DNA of 64,000 bases from Pseudomonas sp. RSB 5.4 (GTDB lineage: Bacteria > Pseudomonadota > Gammaproteobacteria > Pseudomonadales > Pseudomonadaceae). The notes under the pieces are model-generated. The model saw only the letters and a program-made list of their open reading frames with translations, made no database searches and had not been told where the DNA came from. The stretch lies in NCBI RefSeq assembly GCF_037126175.1, contig NZ_CP146986.1, positions 2,136,501 through 2,200,500 of the forward strand, in the 5' to 3' direction. Below are positions 18,511-26,909 of this stretch, piece by piece. A program made the translations under genes and the position numbers. Numbering within the stretch: the stretch's first letter is position 1; each line of letters opens with the position of its first letter.

Positions 18511-19023
18511 TCAGACTTTTGGCGTGTAGAAAGGGTTGCTGATGTGGTTGACCACATCGGCCAGTTGCGCGGTTTCCGGCTTGCCGGTCAGGGCGGCGCG
18601 GATCGCGGTGCGGCAGGCGTTGTAGTTGTTCAGGTACACCGCATCGAGGTCGTCGCAGGCCGGATTGACCCAGTTGGCGGTAACGATGGCCCACTCGTCT
18701 TCAGCTTCCGGCGGCAAGGTGCCGTCGAGCAGTGCTTCGAGTACGGCTTTGGCGATCCCGGCCTGCGAGGCGCCCCAGGTGGCATTACCGTGCAGGTCAC
18801 TGCTGATTGCGGCCTTGTTCACATACAGGGTCATCGGCTTGACCGGGATGTTCGGCTGGGCGATCACCATGAACGGGCAATGGCCCTGGCTCGGCGACGC
18901 CAGGCTGTTGGCGAACGCCTGCCCGGCCGGGCCGTTGCGCGGTCCGATCAGGATATTGATATGTGCGGCGTTCACGCCCGGGCCTTCGAAACCTTCACCG
19001 ATGTACAGGTCGAGTTCTTTCAT
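18511..19023 (-). CDS. Formaldehyde-activating enzyme (Fae) family protein
   Basis: The 170-aa protein matches the Fae fold: VNAAHINILIGPRNGPAG near the N-terminus (His21 corresponds to the catalytic His), PNIPVKPMTLYVNKAAI in the middle, and a GASQAGIAKAV helix. Fae condenses formaldehyde with tetrahydromethanopterin in methylotrophs. Pseudomonas is not known to make that cofactor and none of its synthesis genes lie here, so this is probably a Fae-like aldolase/lyase or formaldehyde scavenger. It is the first gene of the operon with aldo/keto reductase and aldehyde dehydrogenase, which suggests the pathway releases or uses a one-carbon aldehyde. Confidence 0.85.
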   Translation of the reverse strand: MKELDLYIGEGFEGPGVNAAHINILIGPRNGPAGQAFANSLASPSQGHCPFMVIAQPNIPVKPMTLYVNKAAISSDLHGNATWGASQAGIAKAVLEALLDGTLPPEAEDEWAIVTANWVNPACDDLDAVYLNNYNACRTAIRAALTGKPETAQLADVVNHISNPFYTPKV

Positions 19024-19282
19024 CAGTCATTACTCTTGTGCGATACGAGGGATGTTCGATAGCTCACACGGGCCGAATGGCCGGTGCGCTCAATAACGGG
19101 CGTGGGGAGGTGCGGCGGGGAAAATGGGACATGGCTGCAAACGCTCTCTGGTTGTTATTGATGAGCTGTGTTTGCGATTTTTTAACACCGGGGCTGATGC
19201 GGGCTGTAACCATTAAAAATCATGGGGCCATGAGTTTTGCTCATAGCCTGGGGGCACAGCATCGCGGCCTGCGGAAAAAAGC

Positions 19283-19325
19283 AAAAAAAAAGCAGAAACC
19301 GGCGATACGGTTTCTGCTTTTTTTT
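19283..19325. terminator. Bidirectional Rho-independent terminator
   Basis: AGCAGAAACCG (19291-19301) pairs with CGGTTTCTGCT (19308-19318) around a six-base loop. A-tracts on the left and T-tracts on the right allow termination on both strands. It serves the lipoprotein gene ending at 19356. The remaining gap back to 19024 holds the presumed promoter of the Fae operon and no convincing gene. Confidence 0.9.
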
Positions 19326-19355
19326 GCGGCTGGCTGCTAAAACTGAAGCGCTGCG

Positions 19356-19691
19356 TCAGAGGCAGTCACGCACCGATTTGCGCAATGACCCGGACTTGGC
19401 CCATGGCGGTCCCTGATACAACGAGACCCGACTGCCGTCCTTGTATTTGATGATGTCGAGAATCTCGTCGGCGGTGACGAGGCTCGGTGCCTTGATCCGG
19501 TAGCCATTGGAAATGGAGGTCTGCGTAGTCTTCGGAATGTCCTGCTGCCACAACGGCAACAAGCACGCGGCATAGTCTTTAGGCGCTTTGGTGGTGGTCT
19601 TGCTGAGATTTGGCTCACCCGGTACCAGCGACGCTGGCAATGAGCACCCTGCCAGTAATGCCAACGCCAAAATCCCGATCCATATCCGCAT
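19356..19691 (-). CDS. Small hypothetical lipoprotein
   Basis: The 111-aa product starts MRIWIGILALALLAGC, a clear lipoprotein signal with lipobox LLAGC, so the mature protein should be about 96 residues anchored in an envelope membrane. The mature part contains CLLPLWQ and a C-terminal cysteine (RDCL), so a disulfide is possible. The start at 19691 is preferred over the longer frame because it begins the signal and has AGGGA upstream. A strong terminator follows. No family is recognised. Confidence 0.8.
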   Translation of the reverse strand: MRIWIGILALALLAGCSLPASLVPGEPNLSKTTTKAPKDYAACLLPLWQQDIPKTTQTSISNGYRIKAPSLVTADEILDIIKYKDGSRVSLYQGPPWAKSGSLRKSVRDCL

Positions 19692-19876
19692 GGTGTTTCC
19701 CTGATCTGAAAAAAAGCGAATGTAACGTGTAACCGGGTGTACATCCACAGCGGACCACGCCCATACGGGAAATTGGACAAATATTTACATACGTTCCGCC
19801 GGGTGACAGACGAGCTGTAAAACATCGCCCGCAAATGCGACTACTCTGTTCTACCGAGAATGTTCCGGAGGTGATC

Positions 19877-20116
19877 ATGCGGCTCAATGAATACGAACAC
19901 GAACTTCAGCGCGACCTGCAAGCCGTTGCATCGGATCTGAGATGGTCGGCGGTCGACCTCAAACGCATTGCCGAACAGCTGCGCAAGAATGGCAATGAAG
20001 CGGATGCCCAGGCGGTCCTGAGGTCTTGCGACGTGCTGCAGAGTGATGAAGAACGATTGCAGTCATATGCCAAGGAAGTGAAGACCCGCTCCATCAGCCG
20101 AACCAAAGTTCACTGA
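19877..20116 (+). CDS. Small helical hypothetical protein
   Basis: This 79-aa protein has an ideal ribosome site (GGAGGTGATC) immediately before ATG 19877, which fixes the start. The sequence is rich in charged, heptad-like stretches (ELQRDLQAVASDLRW, DLKRIAEQLRK) and should form a helical hairpin. A terminator follows the stop by 22 bases, so it is a single-gene unit. No domain is recognised; conserved small cytosolic proteins of this type are common in Pseudomonas. Confidence 0.8.
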   Translation: MRLNEYEHELQRDLQAVASDLRWSAVDLKRIAEQLRKNGNEADAQAVLRSCDVLQSDEERLQSYAKEVKTRSISRTKVH

Positions 20117-20138
20117 TACCGACCTTGCCCTCAACAAG

Positions 20139-20167
20139 AGCCCCGGCAAGTACCGGGGCTCTTTCGT
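20139..20167. terminator. Rho-independent terminator
   Basis: AGCCCCGG and CCGGGGCT form an eight-base stem around CAAGTA, followed by CTTTCGTT. It follows the 79-aa gene. The opposite strand gives a similar hairpin with a weaker T-run. Confidence 0.85.
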
Positions 20168-20459
20168 TACATTTGCATCAACTCGCGGTGTGACTTCGCG
20201 CCCGCGCCAAGCGTTGTCTGTAACCCGGCAACGCAGCGGCATAGGCCATTGCCTCTTCTCTGCAACCAATCGATGCAAGCCGCACGCTCTGGCTGCAAAC
20301 CGCCACGGACCGTTACTTCGCAGCCAGCGATGTGCCAAATCGCTGGCACTTTCAGCCACACCAAACGCTCAAAAAGCCCGAGGGAACCTATAAACCGGGG
20401 CCCGGCTCGAATATTGCAGTTTTGTTTCATTAATGTGACAGGCAGTGAACAGGTAACAG
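20168..20459. other. Intergenic gap; doubtful leftward ORF
   Basis: No well-supported gene is seen. On the minus strand an ATG at 20430 opens 87 codons ending at 20167, directly against the terminator hairpin. It has no ribosome site and an ordinary non-coding look in its first 25 codons. The promoter of the Nudix gene should lie near the right end. Confidence 0.4.
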
Positions 20460-20822
20460 ATGAAAGTACGCGCAACCGTCATTTGCGAGCAGGAACGACA
20501 CGTTCTCCTGGTGCGCAAACCCCACTGCCGCTGGACATTGCCCGGCGGCAAGGTCGAGCCTGGGGAAACCAAGGCCGCAGCGGCGATGCGCGAGTTGCAG
20601 GAAGAAACGGCGCTAAAGGCCGAACAAATGTTGTATCTGATGGAACTGCGCAGTGGCAGCACCCAGCATCATGTCTACGAGGCCTCAGTGCCCGACCTTG
20701 AGCAGTTGCGCCCGCAAAACGAGATCACCGAGTGCATCTGGCATCCGCTGGACGCGGTGCAGAATCTGCCCACCAGCGACGCGACGTTGCGCATCGTGCA
20801 GGCGTTTCAGCGCCGCTTGTAA
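20460..20822 (+). CDS. Nudix hydrolase
   Basis: The 120-aa protein carries a complete Nudix box, [20 protein letters not shown] followed by ETAL, at about residues 29-52, with the metal-binding glutamates intact. Such enzymes cleave nucleoside diphosphate-linked compounds. The short length and the TLPGG lead-in resemble MutT/DIPP-type members; the substrate cannot be read from sequence. The ATG at 20460 follows CAGGTAACAG. It converges on the DUF1652 gene with only four bases between stops. Confidence 0.9.
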   Translation: MKVRATVICEQERHVLLVRKPHCRWTLPGGKVEPGETKAAAAMRELQEETALKAEQMLYLMELRSGSTQHHVYEASVPDLEQLRPQNEITECIWHPLDAVQNLPTSDATLRIVQAFQRRL

Positions 20823-20826
20823 GGTT

Positions 20827-21069
20827 TCAACCGGCGAATGCCCGGCGCCCGGCGCTCATTTCCGTGCGCAATTCACCAATGAAGTTGGAAATATCGCGAA
20901 TCGTCACCAGATGTTCCGGCGACACGCCATTGAGCAACAACTCGACTCGCCCGGAGTCCGGCTCATATACCTTGATCCGCAACAGCCCCTGCTCCACTTG
21001 TGTGCATTCGCATTCAAGCGACGGAAAGCCGGATTCGACAATCCGGCAAATGTCGGCAATGGCTAGCAT
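20827..21069 (-). CDS. DUF1652 protein
   Basis: This 80-aa protein matches DUF1652, a small family largely confined to Pseudomonas: an N-terminal ICRIVESGFPSLECEC segment, a SGRVELLLNGV strand pair, and a C-terminal helix ISNFIGELRTEM. Function is unknown. The start at 21069 (MLAIADI) is the family start and has GAGG upstream; the longer frame adds unrelated residues. It is one of several DUF1652 genes expected in such genomes. Confidence 0.88.
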   Translation of the reverse strand: MLAIADICRIVESGFPSLECECTQVEQGLLRIKVYEPDSGRVELLLNGVSPEHLVTIRDISNFIGELRTEMSAGRRAFAG

Positions 21070-21178
21070 GAGCGCACGCCTCGCAGGCGATGAGTCGGTC
21101 GACCCGGTGAGCATAGATGAGCCGTCGGCAACCTGCCGCCCCGGCAACTGCCAACCCGATCACATTTCTGGCGCAGTC

Positions 21179-22078
21179 TCAGTGCGCGTCATGGTCCCAG
21201 ATCCAGTTCCACATCCCCGGCAATTGCACCGCATCCGAACTTTGCTGAACCGTGCGCGCCAACGCCGCTTTCTGCAGCGCCGCGCGATCATCGTAGAACG
21301 GTTTGTCCGCCAGTCTCACGCCCGTGGCGGCGGCACTGTCGAGCAGAATCTGCAGGTATTCGCGGGTATGCCGCGCGGTGTAGCGGTTGAGGTCATGAAA
21401 GGTAACCACCACCGGAATCACCCCGTCCACGGCAGGGAATTCGCCGAGGGCAATTCGCTCGCGGACTTCCGATAGCTGACGCAGCATGTTCGCCCGACGT
21501 CGGGGGCTGGCATTGAAGCCCCAGATCTTGCCGTCGTTGGCGCTCAAATCGGTCAGCAATACATGCAGGCCGTGCTGTTGATAAGCGGCGAAGGTGCGCT
21601 TGTCGTAATTCCAGAATGGCGGGCGCAGCAAGATCGGCGCATCCCCGGTAATCGCAGCGATATCCGCCGTGCCGTTGCTCAACGACTGCTCCAGCTCTTG
21701 CGGATCGAGCGAGCGATGGTTGGTGTGCCAATGGGTGGCGGTGTGGAATCCGAGGATGTGCCCTTCGGCGTGCTCGCGCCGCATGATCCCGCGACCAATC
21801 TCACTGTTGCCGGCGCGGGGGGCGCGGGTCTGGACGAAAAACACCGCTTTGATGTCCGGTTGCACCGGGTTGACCTTCAGGCTATCGAGGACTGTCGCCG
21901 ACGGGTTCCAGAAACTCGAAGCGCTAGGGCCATCGTCGAAGGTCAGCAGAAAGCGCACCGGTGCCTGGGCCTTGAGCCGGGTTTCGGTTTGTGCGGTCAT
22001 CTCGATGGGCGCGGCAATGCAGCCGGCCAACCCAAACGCGATGGCCGCTGCACAGATAAGTTTGAACGCGTATTTCAT
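21179..22078 (-). CDS. Polysaccharide deacetylase lipoprotein (NodB domain)
   Basis: The 299-aa protein begins MKYAFKLICAAAIAFGLAGC, a lipoprotein signal, so it is anchored in the envelope. The NodB-type deacetylase domain follows: FLLTFDDGP supplies the catalytic and metal Asp residues (about 45-53), HTATHWHTNH the metal His pair, and RPPFWNYD and FHDLNRY the later motifs. It should remove acetyl groups from an N- or O-acetylated glycan in the periplasm; the substrate is unknown. AAGGC before ATG 22078 supports the start. Neighbours are unrelated, so it is probably a single-gene unit. Confidence 0.88.
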   Translation of the reverse strand: MKYAFKLICAAAIAFGLAGCIAAPIEMTAQTETRLKAQAPVRFLLTFDDGPSASSFWNPSATVLDSLKVNPVQPDIKAVFFVQTRAPRAGNSEIGRGIMRREHAEGHILGFHTATHWHTNHRSLDPQELEQSLSNGTADIAAITGDAPILLRPPFWNYDKRTFAAYQQHGLHVLLTDLSANDGKIWGFNASPRRRANMLRQLSEVRERIALGEFPAVDGVIPVVVTFHDLNRYTARHTREYLQILLDSAAATGVRLADKPFYDDRAALQKAALARTVQQSSDAVQLPGMWNWIWDHDAH

Positions 22079-22209
22079 GTTTTGCCTTGCGCCTGACCCT
22101 TGCGGCCCTGTTGTCGACTGGCAAAACTCCCTCGCCCTTATCCATCCCTGCACCCGGCCTCGGCAGCCAGGTCTGGATAGGGTACACAGGCTTTGGTTAC
22201 GGCGCTCGC

Positions 22210-23157
22210 TCAGTCGGCCAATGCCCGCTGAAACGAGGTGTCGATGACCCCGGCGGTAGCCAGCGGCGTCGGCAGGGCCTTGACCTTGAACAGGAAGTCC
22301 GCGGTGCCCTGCAGGTCTGCCGCCGCCTGTTGATCCACCGGCCCGACGGTCATGTGCGCCTGGCGCAACCAGTGTCGCGAGACTTCCTGATCGAGGTTGG
22401 CCTTCTCCGCCCACAAGTCTGCGTATTCGTCGGTATGGCTGTCGACCCAGGCTCGAGCGCGCTTCAAACGTCCGAGAAAATCGGCAATCGCTGCACGCTT
22501 GCTGTCGATCGACGGCGCCGACGCGGCAATCGCGCTGAGGCCCGGCATCAGGTTTTTCGCGGTGAGAATCGGCCGCGCACCGGAGAACACGATTTGCTGG
22601 GAGATGTACGGTTCCCACACCGGGAAGGCATCAATGCTGCCCTGCGGCAACGCAGCCGCCGCATCGATCGGCATCAGCTTGACGAATTCGACGTAATTTT
22701 CCGGCAGACCGCCCTGCTCCAGGGCACGCAAGGTCAACTGCTGACTCCAGGCGCCGGGCCAGTAGGCGACTTTCTTGCCCTTCAGATCGGCGATGGTTTT
22801 CACCGGTGAATCTTTCGGCACCAGTAACGCGATGGTGTCCGGGTTTTGTCGCGACACTCCGATCAGTTTTACCGGCGCCTGTTTGGCGGCGAGAAACAGG
22901 AAACCCGAATCGCCCAGAAAACCCAGATCCAGCGAGCCGGTCTGCAACGCCTCGGCCAATGGCGCAGCGGCCTGGAAGTGCTTCCAGTCAACGGTATAAG
23001 GCGCGTGCTTCAACACGCCCGAGGCTTCCACCGAAGCGCGAATGTTGTAGTAGTTCTGATCACCGACATGCAGTACCACCGGCTCGGCGGCGTAGGCAAG
23101 CGGTGCGGCGAACAGGGCGATGATCAGTGTGCTGCGGAGCAAACGGGAGAGCTTCAT
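22210..23157 (-). CDS. ABC transporter substrate-binding protein, sulfonate/nitrate type
   Basis: The 315-aa periplasmic protein has a signal peptide (LLRSTLIIALFAAPLAYA) and the SsuA/TauA-like fold: VGDQNYYNIRASVEA, TGSLDLGFLGDSGFLFL, DLKGKKVAYWPG and a second lobe around DAFPVWEPYIS. It should bind an aliphatic sulfonate or similar oxyanion. It is divergent from a second binding-protein gene at 23451 that is followed by a permease; no ATP-binding subunit is nearby. The start at 23157 begins the signal peptide; the longer frame adds nine residues. Confidence 0.88.
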   Translation of the reverse strand: MKLSRLLRSTLIIALFAAPLAYAAEPVVLHVGDQNYYNIRASVEASGVLKHAPYTVDWKHFQAAAPLAEALQTGSLDLGFLGDSGFLFLAAKQAPVKLIGVSRQNPDTIALLVPKDSPVKTIADLKGKKVAYWPGAWSQQLTLRALEQGGLPENYVEFVKLMPIDAAAALPQGSIDAFPVWEPYISQQIVFSGARPILTAKNLMPGLSAIAASAPSIDSKRAAIADFLGRLKRARAWVDSHTDEYADLWAEKANLDQEVSRHWLRQAHMTVGPVDQQAAADLQGTADFLFKVKALPTPLATAGVIDTSFQRALAD

Positions 23158-23450
23158 GGGAGGTCCTGCGACGGGATTTTTCATAGACCATAACGCTCTT
23201 GATAAACCAATTTTAAATTCGATTAATGCATAAGCTCAGTGCTCCGAATGCTCACTGTCCGCTGCGCAACAGTGCGATACCACAGTGTTGCCCAAGCAAC
23301 AGTTGAAAGGCGCCAAAACGGGTGAAAACCCCGTAACCATTGGCCGAAACGCACATGGCACAGAGCCTGCAATATTCCATTCATGCAGGACGCAGCCGAT
23401 AAAAATATATTTTTGGACATAAAAACAGTGCCTTCGCCGGAGCGCCCCCC
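23158..23450. promoter_or_regulatory. Divergent control region of two binding-protein genes
   Basis: This 293-base AT-richer gap separates two head-to-head substrate-binding-protein genes. It contains a perfect AT palindrome, AAAAATATATTTTT, at 23401-23414, and an inverted repeat CACTGT/ACAGTG at 23253-23274. A LysR-type (CysB or Cbl-like) activator responding to sulfur limitation would be expected at such a locus, but no regulator gene is adjacent. The individual promoters were not resolved. Confidence 0.5.
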
Positions 23451-24437
23451 ATGACATCGTTCTTACCGTTCGCCCGCCTCAAAACGCTACTTGTCGCCAG
23501 CGCCATGGCATTGAGCCTGCAATCTCTGGCCCACGCCACCGAAGCCCCTCCCGCCGAGGTGCATCTGGATTACGCCTACTACTCCCCCGTGAGTCTGGTG
23601 CTCAAGCATTTCGGCTTTCTCGAAAAGGCCCTGCCACAGAGCAAAGTCAGTTGGGTGCTGAGCCAGGGCAGTAACCGTTCGCTGGAATATCTGAACAGCG
23701 GCGGCGTCGATTTCGCCTCCAGCGCCAGCCTTGCCGCTGTTCTGAGCCGGGCCAACGGTAGCCCGATCAAATCGGTGTACGTCTACAGCCGCGCTGAATG
23801 GACCGCATTGGTGGTGCGCAAAGATTCGCCGTACCAGAGCGTCGCCGATCTCAAGGGCAAGAAAATCGCCGCCACCAAAGGCACCGATCCGTACCTGTTC
23901 ACGTTGCGCAGCCTGCAACAGGCCGGGCTGAAGAAAGACGACGTGGAGCTGGTGCACCTGCAACATCCGGACGGCCGCACCGCGCTGGAAAAAGGTGATG
24001 TCGACGCCTGGGCCGGGCTCGACCCGCACATGGCCGCCAGTCAAGTGCAGGCCGGTTCGCGTCTGCTGTATCGCAATCCGGCGTTCAACAGCTACGGCGT
24101 GGTCAGCGTCACCGAGCAGTACGCCAAGGAGCATCCGCAAACCATTGATACCGTGATCAAAGCCTACGAGCAGGCGCGCGAATGGGCGCTGAAAAATCCC
24201 GAAGAGTTCGCCGCCCTGCTCGCCAAAGAGTCCGGTTTGCCGCTGGACGTGGCCAAACTGCAGCTGTCGCGCACTGACCTGAGCAGCCCGCAACTGACCG
24301 CCAACGACGTGCAGGCCTCGAAGGCGGCGGCACCGATTCTGGTCTCTGAGGAACTGGTGCGGCGTGGGGTGAATGTCGATCAAGTCATCGATCAGTTGCT
24401 CGACAGCGGTGTACAACAAGCCGTCGCCCGCCAGTAA
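23451..24437 (+). CDS. ABC transporter substrate-binding protein, aliphatic sulfonate type
   Basis: The 328-aa protein has a signal peptide (LLVASAMALSLQSLAHA) and SsuA-like motifs: LDYAYYSPVSLVLKHFG, GGVDFASSASLAAVL, DLKGKKIAATKGTDPYLF and a lobe-two DAWAGLDPHMA. It should capture a sulfonate or related anion for the permease that starts 61 bases downstream. The start has GGAG nine bases before ATG. It is a distant paralogue of the divergent binding protein, so the locus may serve two ligands. Confidence 0.88.
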   Translation: MTSFLPFARLKTLLVASAMALSLQSLAHATEAPPAEVHLDYAYYSPVSLVLKHFGFLEKALPQSKVSWVLSQGSNRSLEYLNSGGVDFASSASLAAVLSRANGSPIKSVYVYSRAEWTALVVRKDSPYQSVADLKGKKIAATKGTDPYLFTLRSLQQAGLKKDDVELVHLQHPDGRTALEKGDVDAWAGLDPHMAASQVQAGSRLLYRNPAFNSYGVVSVTEQYAKEHPQTIDTVIKAYEQAREWALKNPEEFAALLAKESGLPLDVAKLQLSRTDLSSPQLTANDVQASKAAAPILVSEELVRRGVNVDQVIDQLLDSGVQQAVARQ

Positions 24438-24497
24438 TCGACCAGACTCACGGCCCATCCGCGCCAGTTGCGGATGGGCTGTGAGTGGAGCCAACGT

Positions 24498-25337
24498 ATG
24501 ACCACTCGCAGTAACGAACTGCCGGCGCCTCGCAGCTTGTCGAGGCCCCGCCCTCCTCTCTACCCGACATGGCGCCGGCGCCTGAAGGGCCTGGCCCTGC
24601 CGCTGCTGATCGTGGTCGCCCTGGAACTCATCGTGCGCATCGGCTGGTTACCGTCCTATCAGATGCCCGCCCCGAGCGAGATTGCCCTGACCCTCACCGA
24701 CCTCGCCGAAGGCGCACTGTGGAAACACATCGGCGCGAGCCTGATCCGCGTGTTGCTGGGATTTGCGATTGGCGCCAGCCTCGCGCTGGTGTTTGCCGCC
24801 TGGGTCGGCCTGAGCCGTGAGGCCGAGGCGTATCTGGAACCGACGTTCGCCGCCCTGCGTTCAATTCCGAGTCTGGCCTGGGTGCCGCTATTGCTGCTGT
24901 GGCTCGGCATCGATGAAACCTCGAAGGTCGTGCTGATCGCCATCGGCGCGTTTTTTCCGGTGTACGTCAACGTGGTCGCGGCGATTCGCAACATCGACCG
25001 CAAACTGGTCGAGGTCGGGCACATCTATGGCTTCAGCCGCTGGCAACTGGTGCGGCGGATTCTGCTGCCCGCCGCCCTGCCCGGCCTGTTTACCGGGCTG
25101 CGCAGCGGCATGAGTCTGGCGTGGATGTTTCTGGTGGCCGCCGAGCTGATCGCCGCGACCAAGGGCCTGGGTTATCTGCTCAGCGACGGCCGCGAAACCT
25201 CGCGACCGGACATCGTGCTGGCGGCGATTATCGTGCTCGCCTTGCTCGGCAAACTCAGCGACGGCCTGCTCGCAGTGCTGGAACGCCGCGGGCTGGCCTG
25301 GCGCGATACGTTCACCGGTCAGGAGGCGCAGGATTGA
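24498..25337 (+). CDS. ABC transporter permease, sulfonate type (SsuC-like)
   Basis: The 279-aa membrane protein has about six helices and the inner-membrane permease loop that contacts the ATPase, KLVEVGHIYGFSRWQLVRR. SIPSLAWVPLLLLWLGI and MSLAWMFLVAAELIAAT are typical of SsuC/TauC proteins. The ATG at 24498 follows GGAG. It forms a unit with the upstream binding protein. The next gene is unrelated, so the ATP-binding subunit must be supplied from elsewhere in the genome. Confidence 0.9.
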   Translation: MTTRSNELPAPRSLSRPRPPLYPTWRRRLKGLALPLLIVVALELIVRIGWLPSYQMPAPSEIALTLTDLAEGALWKHIGASLIRVLLGFAIGASLALVFAAWVGLSREAEAYLEPTFAALRSIPSLAWVPLLLLWLGIDETSKVVLIAIGAFFPVYVNVVAAIRNIDRKLVEVGHIYGFSRWQLVRRILLPAALPGLFTGLRSGMSLAWMFLVAAELIAATKGLGYLLSDGRETSRPDIVLAAIIVLALLGKLSDGLLAVLERRGLAWRDTFTGQEAQD

Positions 25338-25385
25338 TTGGCCGCAGCCAACTAAGCTGAAAGCGTCCAACCGGAGATTCAGCGC

Positions 25386-26066
25386 ATGTGCGGAAGACTC
25401 TCGCAGTACCGCGGCATTCACGACTTTGTCGCGGTGCTGAGCATTCCCGATGCGCTGATCAATCATGTCGGCGATGCGCCGCTGGCGCGATACAACGCCG
25501 CGCCGACCACCGCCCTCGCTGTGCTTCATCAGCATCAACACCAGATGTATGCGGACCCTTTGCGCTGGGGTTGGCGCCCGCACTGGGCGAAGGATCGCGC
25601 CGCGCCGATCAATGCGCGGGTGGAGAAAGTTGCCCACGGCCCGTTCTTCCGCGCGATCTGGCGCCATCGACTGATTGTGCCGATCGACAACTGGTTCGAA
25701 TGGGTCGATACCGAAGAAAAACTCCGCCAGCCCTGGCTGATTCGACGAGCGGATAATGGGCCGATTTTCTGCGCGGCCATCGGTCAACTGCCAACACCCG
25801 ATGCACCAGCGCGGGAGGACGATGGTTTTGTGATCATCACCGCCGACAGTGCCGGTGGCCTGCTCGATATTCACGATCGGCGTCCGATCGTGCTCTGCGC
25901 CGAGCTCGCCCAGGAATGGCTGGACCCGGCCACGCCCGTCGAGCGCGCCGAACAGATGTTGCTGTTCGAAGGTGAAAACAGCGAAACGTTTCAGTGGCAC
26001 AAAGTCAGCAAAGCGGTGGGCAACACACGCAATCAGGGGGCCGAACTGATTGAAGCGCTGCCCTAA
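25386..26066 (+). CDS. yedK: SRAP-domain abasic-site crosslinking protein (YedK/HMCES)
   Basis: The 226-aa protein begins MCGRLSQY. Cys2, freed by methionine removal, is the residue that crosslinks to abasic sites in single-stranded DNA. Other SRAP landmarks are RYNAAPTT (Asn contact), LRWGWRPHWA, INARVEKV, CIVP-like LIVPIDNWFEW with the catalytic Glu, and ADSAGGLLDIHDRRPIVL holding the conserved His. It protects stalled replication forks from abasic-site cleavage. The gene stands alone downstream of the ABC permease. Confidence 0.95.
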   Translation: MCGRLSQYRGIHDFVAVLSIPDALINHVGDAPLARYNAAPTTALAVLHQHQHQMYADPLRWGWRPHWAKDRAAPINARVEKVAHGPFFRAIWRHRLIVPIDNWFEWVDTEEKLRQPWLIRRADNGPIFCAAIGQLPTPDAPAREDDGFVIITADSAGGLLDIHDRRPIVLCAELAQEWLDPATPVERAEQMLLFEGENSETFQWHKVSKAVGNTRNQGAELIEALP

Positions 26067-26363
26067 ATAATGGTCGCCATGGCACGTGTATTCAATGTGG
26101 CAACGGTCGAAACCTTCGGCAGTGCCTACACATGACCTGCGTCACCATGCAAGTGAAACTTTTTCTTTACACTTAATGTTTCAATATCGATACATCAATT
26201 GAAGCAGTCGTTTGATTAAAACCAACCGCTTGTCTGACTCTTCAATCAGCTTAGATACATTTTGTAGCACTACGGATAGCATGCGCGCCGCATTTCCGTT
26301 TGGCATACCAGTTGACCAAAGAGTCAACAAAAAACCAGGAATCCCCTACAACTTTTACAAGCC
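26067..26363. other. AT-richer intergenic stretch
   Basis: No gene is seen in this 297-base gap. It is distinctly richer in A and T than its surroundings, with runs such as ACTTTTTCTTTACACTTAAT, and should hold the promoter of the small gene at 26364. Only ORFs of about 20 codons occur. Confidence 0.4.
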
Positions 26364-26651
26364 TTGCAGAGAACTAAGTTGCGCGACGATTTTGCAATCA
26401 AACAGGCCAACGGCCTGGAGTGTATCTATCTGTCCATGACAGAACGCTTTCAACTCGACTGTTTTATCGGCCACTACATCAAAACCCGAAACCTGCGCTC
26501 AGTTCCCGACATTGAACGTATCTTGCGCACCACCCTCAAGAATTATCCCGGCCATCCGCCGGTGATGGTCAACGAGCTCAATGCCTGGATCGACAAAACC
26601 CTGGGATATCGGGCTGCACACCCCGATTTCACGCAATTGGAAGATCTTTGA
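26364..26651 (+). CDS. Hypothetical protein
   Basis: The frame gives up to 95 aa and ends 14 bases before a strong terminator, which supports a real gene. The body reads MTERFQLDCFIGHYIKTRNL then VPDIERILRTTLKNYPGHPP and ends in QLEDL. The start is unclear: TTG at 26364, TTG at 26379 and ATG at 26436 are all in frame and none has a good ribosome site. No domain is recognised. A surrounding AT-rich upstream region suggests low or conditional expression. Confidence 0.6.
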   Translation: MQRTKLRDDFAIKQANGLECIYLSMTERFQLDCFIGHYIKTRNLRSVPDIERILRTTLKNYPGHPPVMVNELNAWIDKTLGYRAAHPDFTQLEDL

Positions 26652-26657
26652 ACCCAA

Positions 26658-26687
26658 GAAAAAACCCCGCACTGGCGGGGCTTTTTC
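26658..26687. terminator. Bidirectional Rho-independent terminator
   Basis: CCCCGC (26666-26671) pairs with GCGGGG (26676-26681) around ACTG, with A-tract on the left and T-tract on the right. It serves the two convergent small genes ending at 26651 and 26700. Confidence 0.92.
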
Positions 26688-26699
26688 GTATCTGATCGA

Positions 26700-26843
26700 T
26701 CAAGGCTTCAGATCAGGCCATGACAGCTCTTTGCCATCATCGTGTTTCCACGTTTGTTCTTTGCGTTTTTCACGCTCGATCTCTTCTTCGCTCGGCTCAT
26801 CGACATCTTCGTCTTCATCTGGACGTTCTTGCTCGGTCGTCAT
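26700..26843 (-). CDS. Small acidic hypothetical protein
   Basis: This 47-aa protein is dominated by Asp and Glu (ERPDEDEDVDEPSEEEIERE) and ends in a short aromatic tail SWPDLKP. GGGGGTG before ATG 26843 fixes the start, and a shared terminator lies just past the stop. It is too short for a domain call; similar acidic mini-proteins are conserved in Pseudomonas. It is probably a genuine small gene rather than a chance frame. Confidence 0.65.
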   Translation of the reverse strand: MTTEQERPDEDEDVDEPSEEEIEREKRKEQTWKHDDGKELSWPDLKP

Positions 26844-26909
26844 GCGCACCCCCGCTTGTATAAAAAGACTGTACATCCTTAAAGCGTAGAACAATTTTAC
26901 CCGTCCAAC

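Noticed and set aside
20167..20430. 87-codon leftward gene
   Set aside because: It abuts a terminator but has no ribosome site and its N-terminal part lacks coding character; kept only as a remark on the gap.
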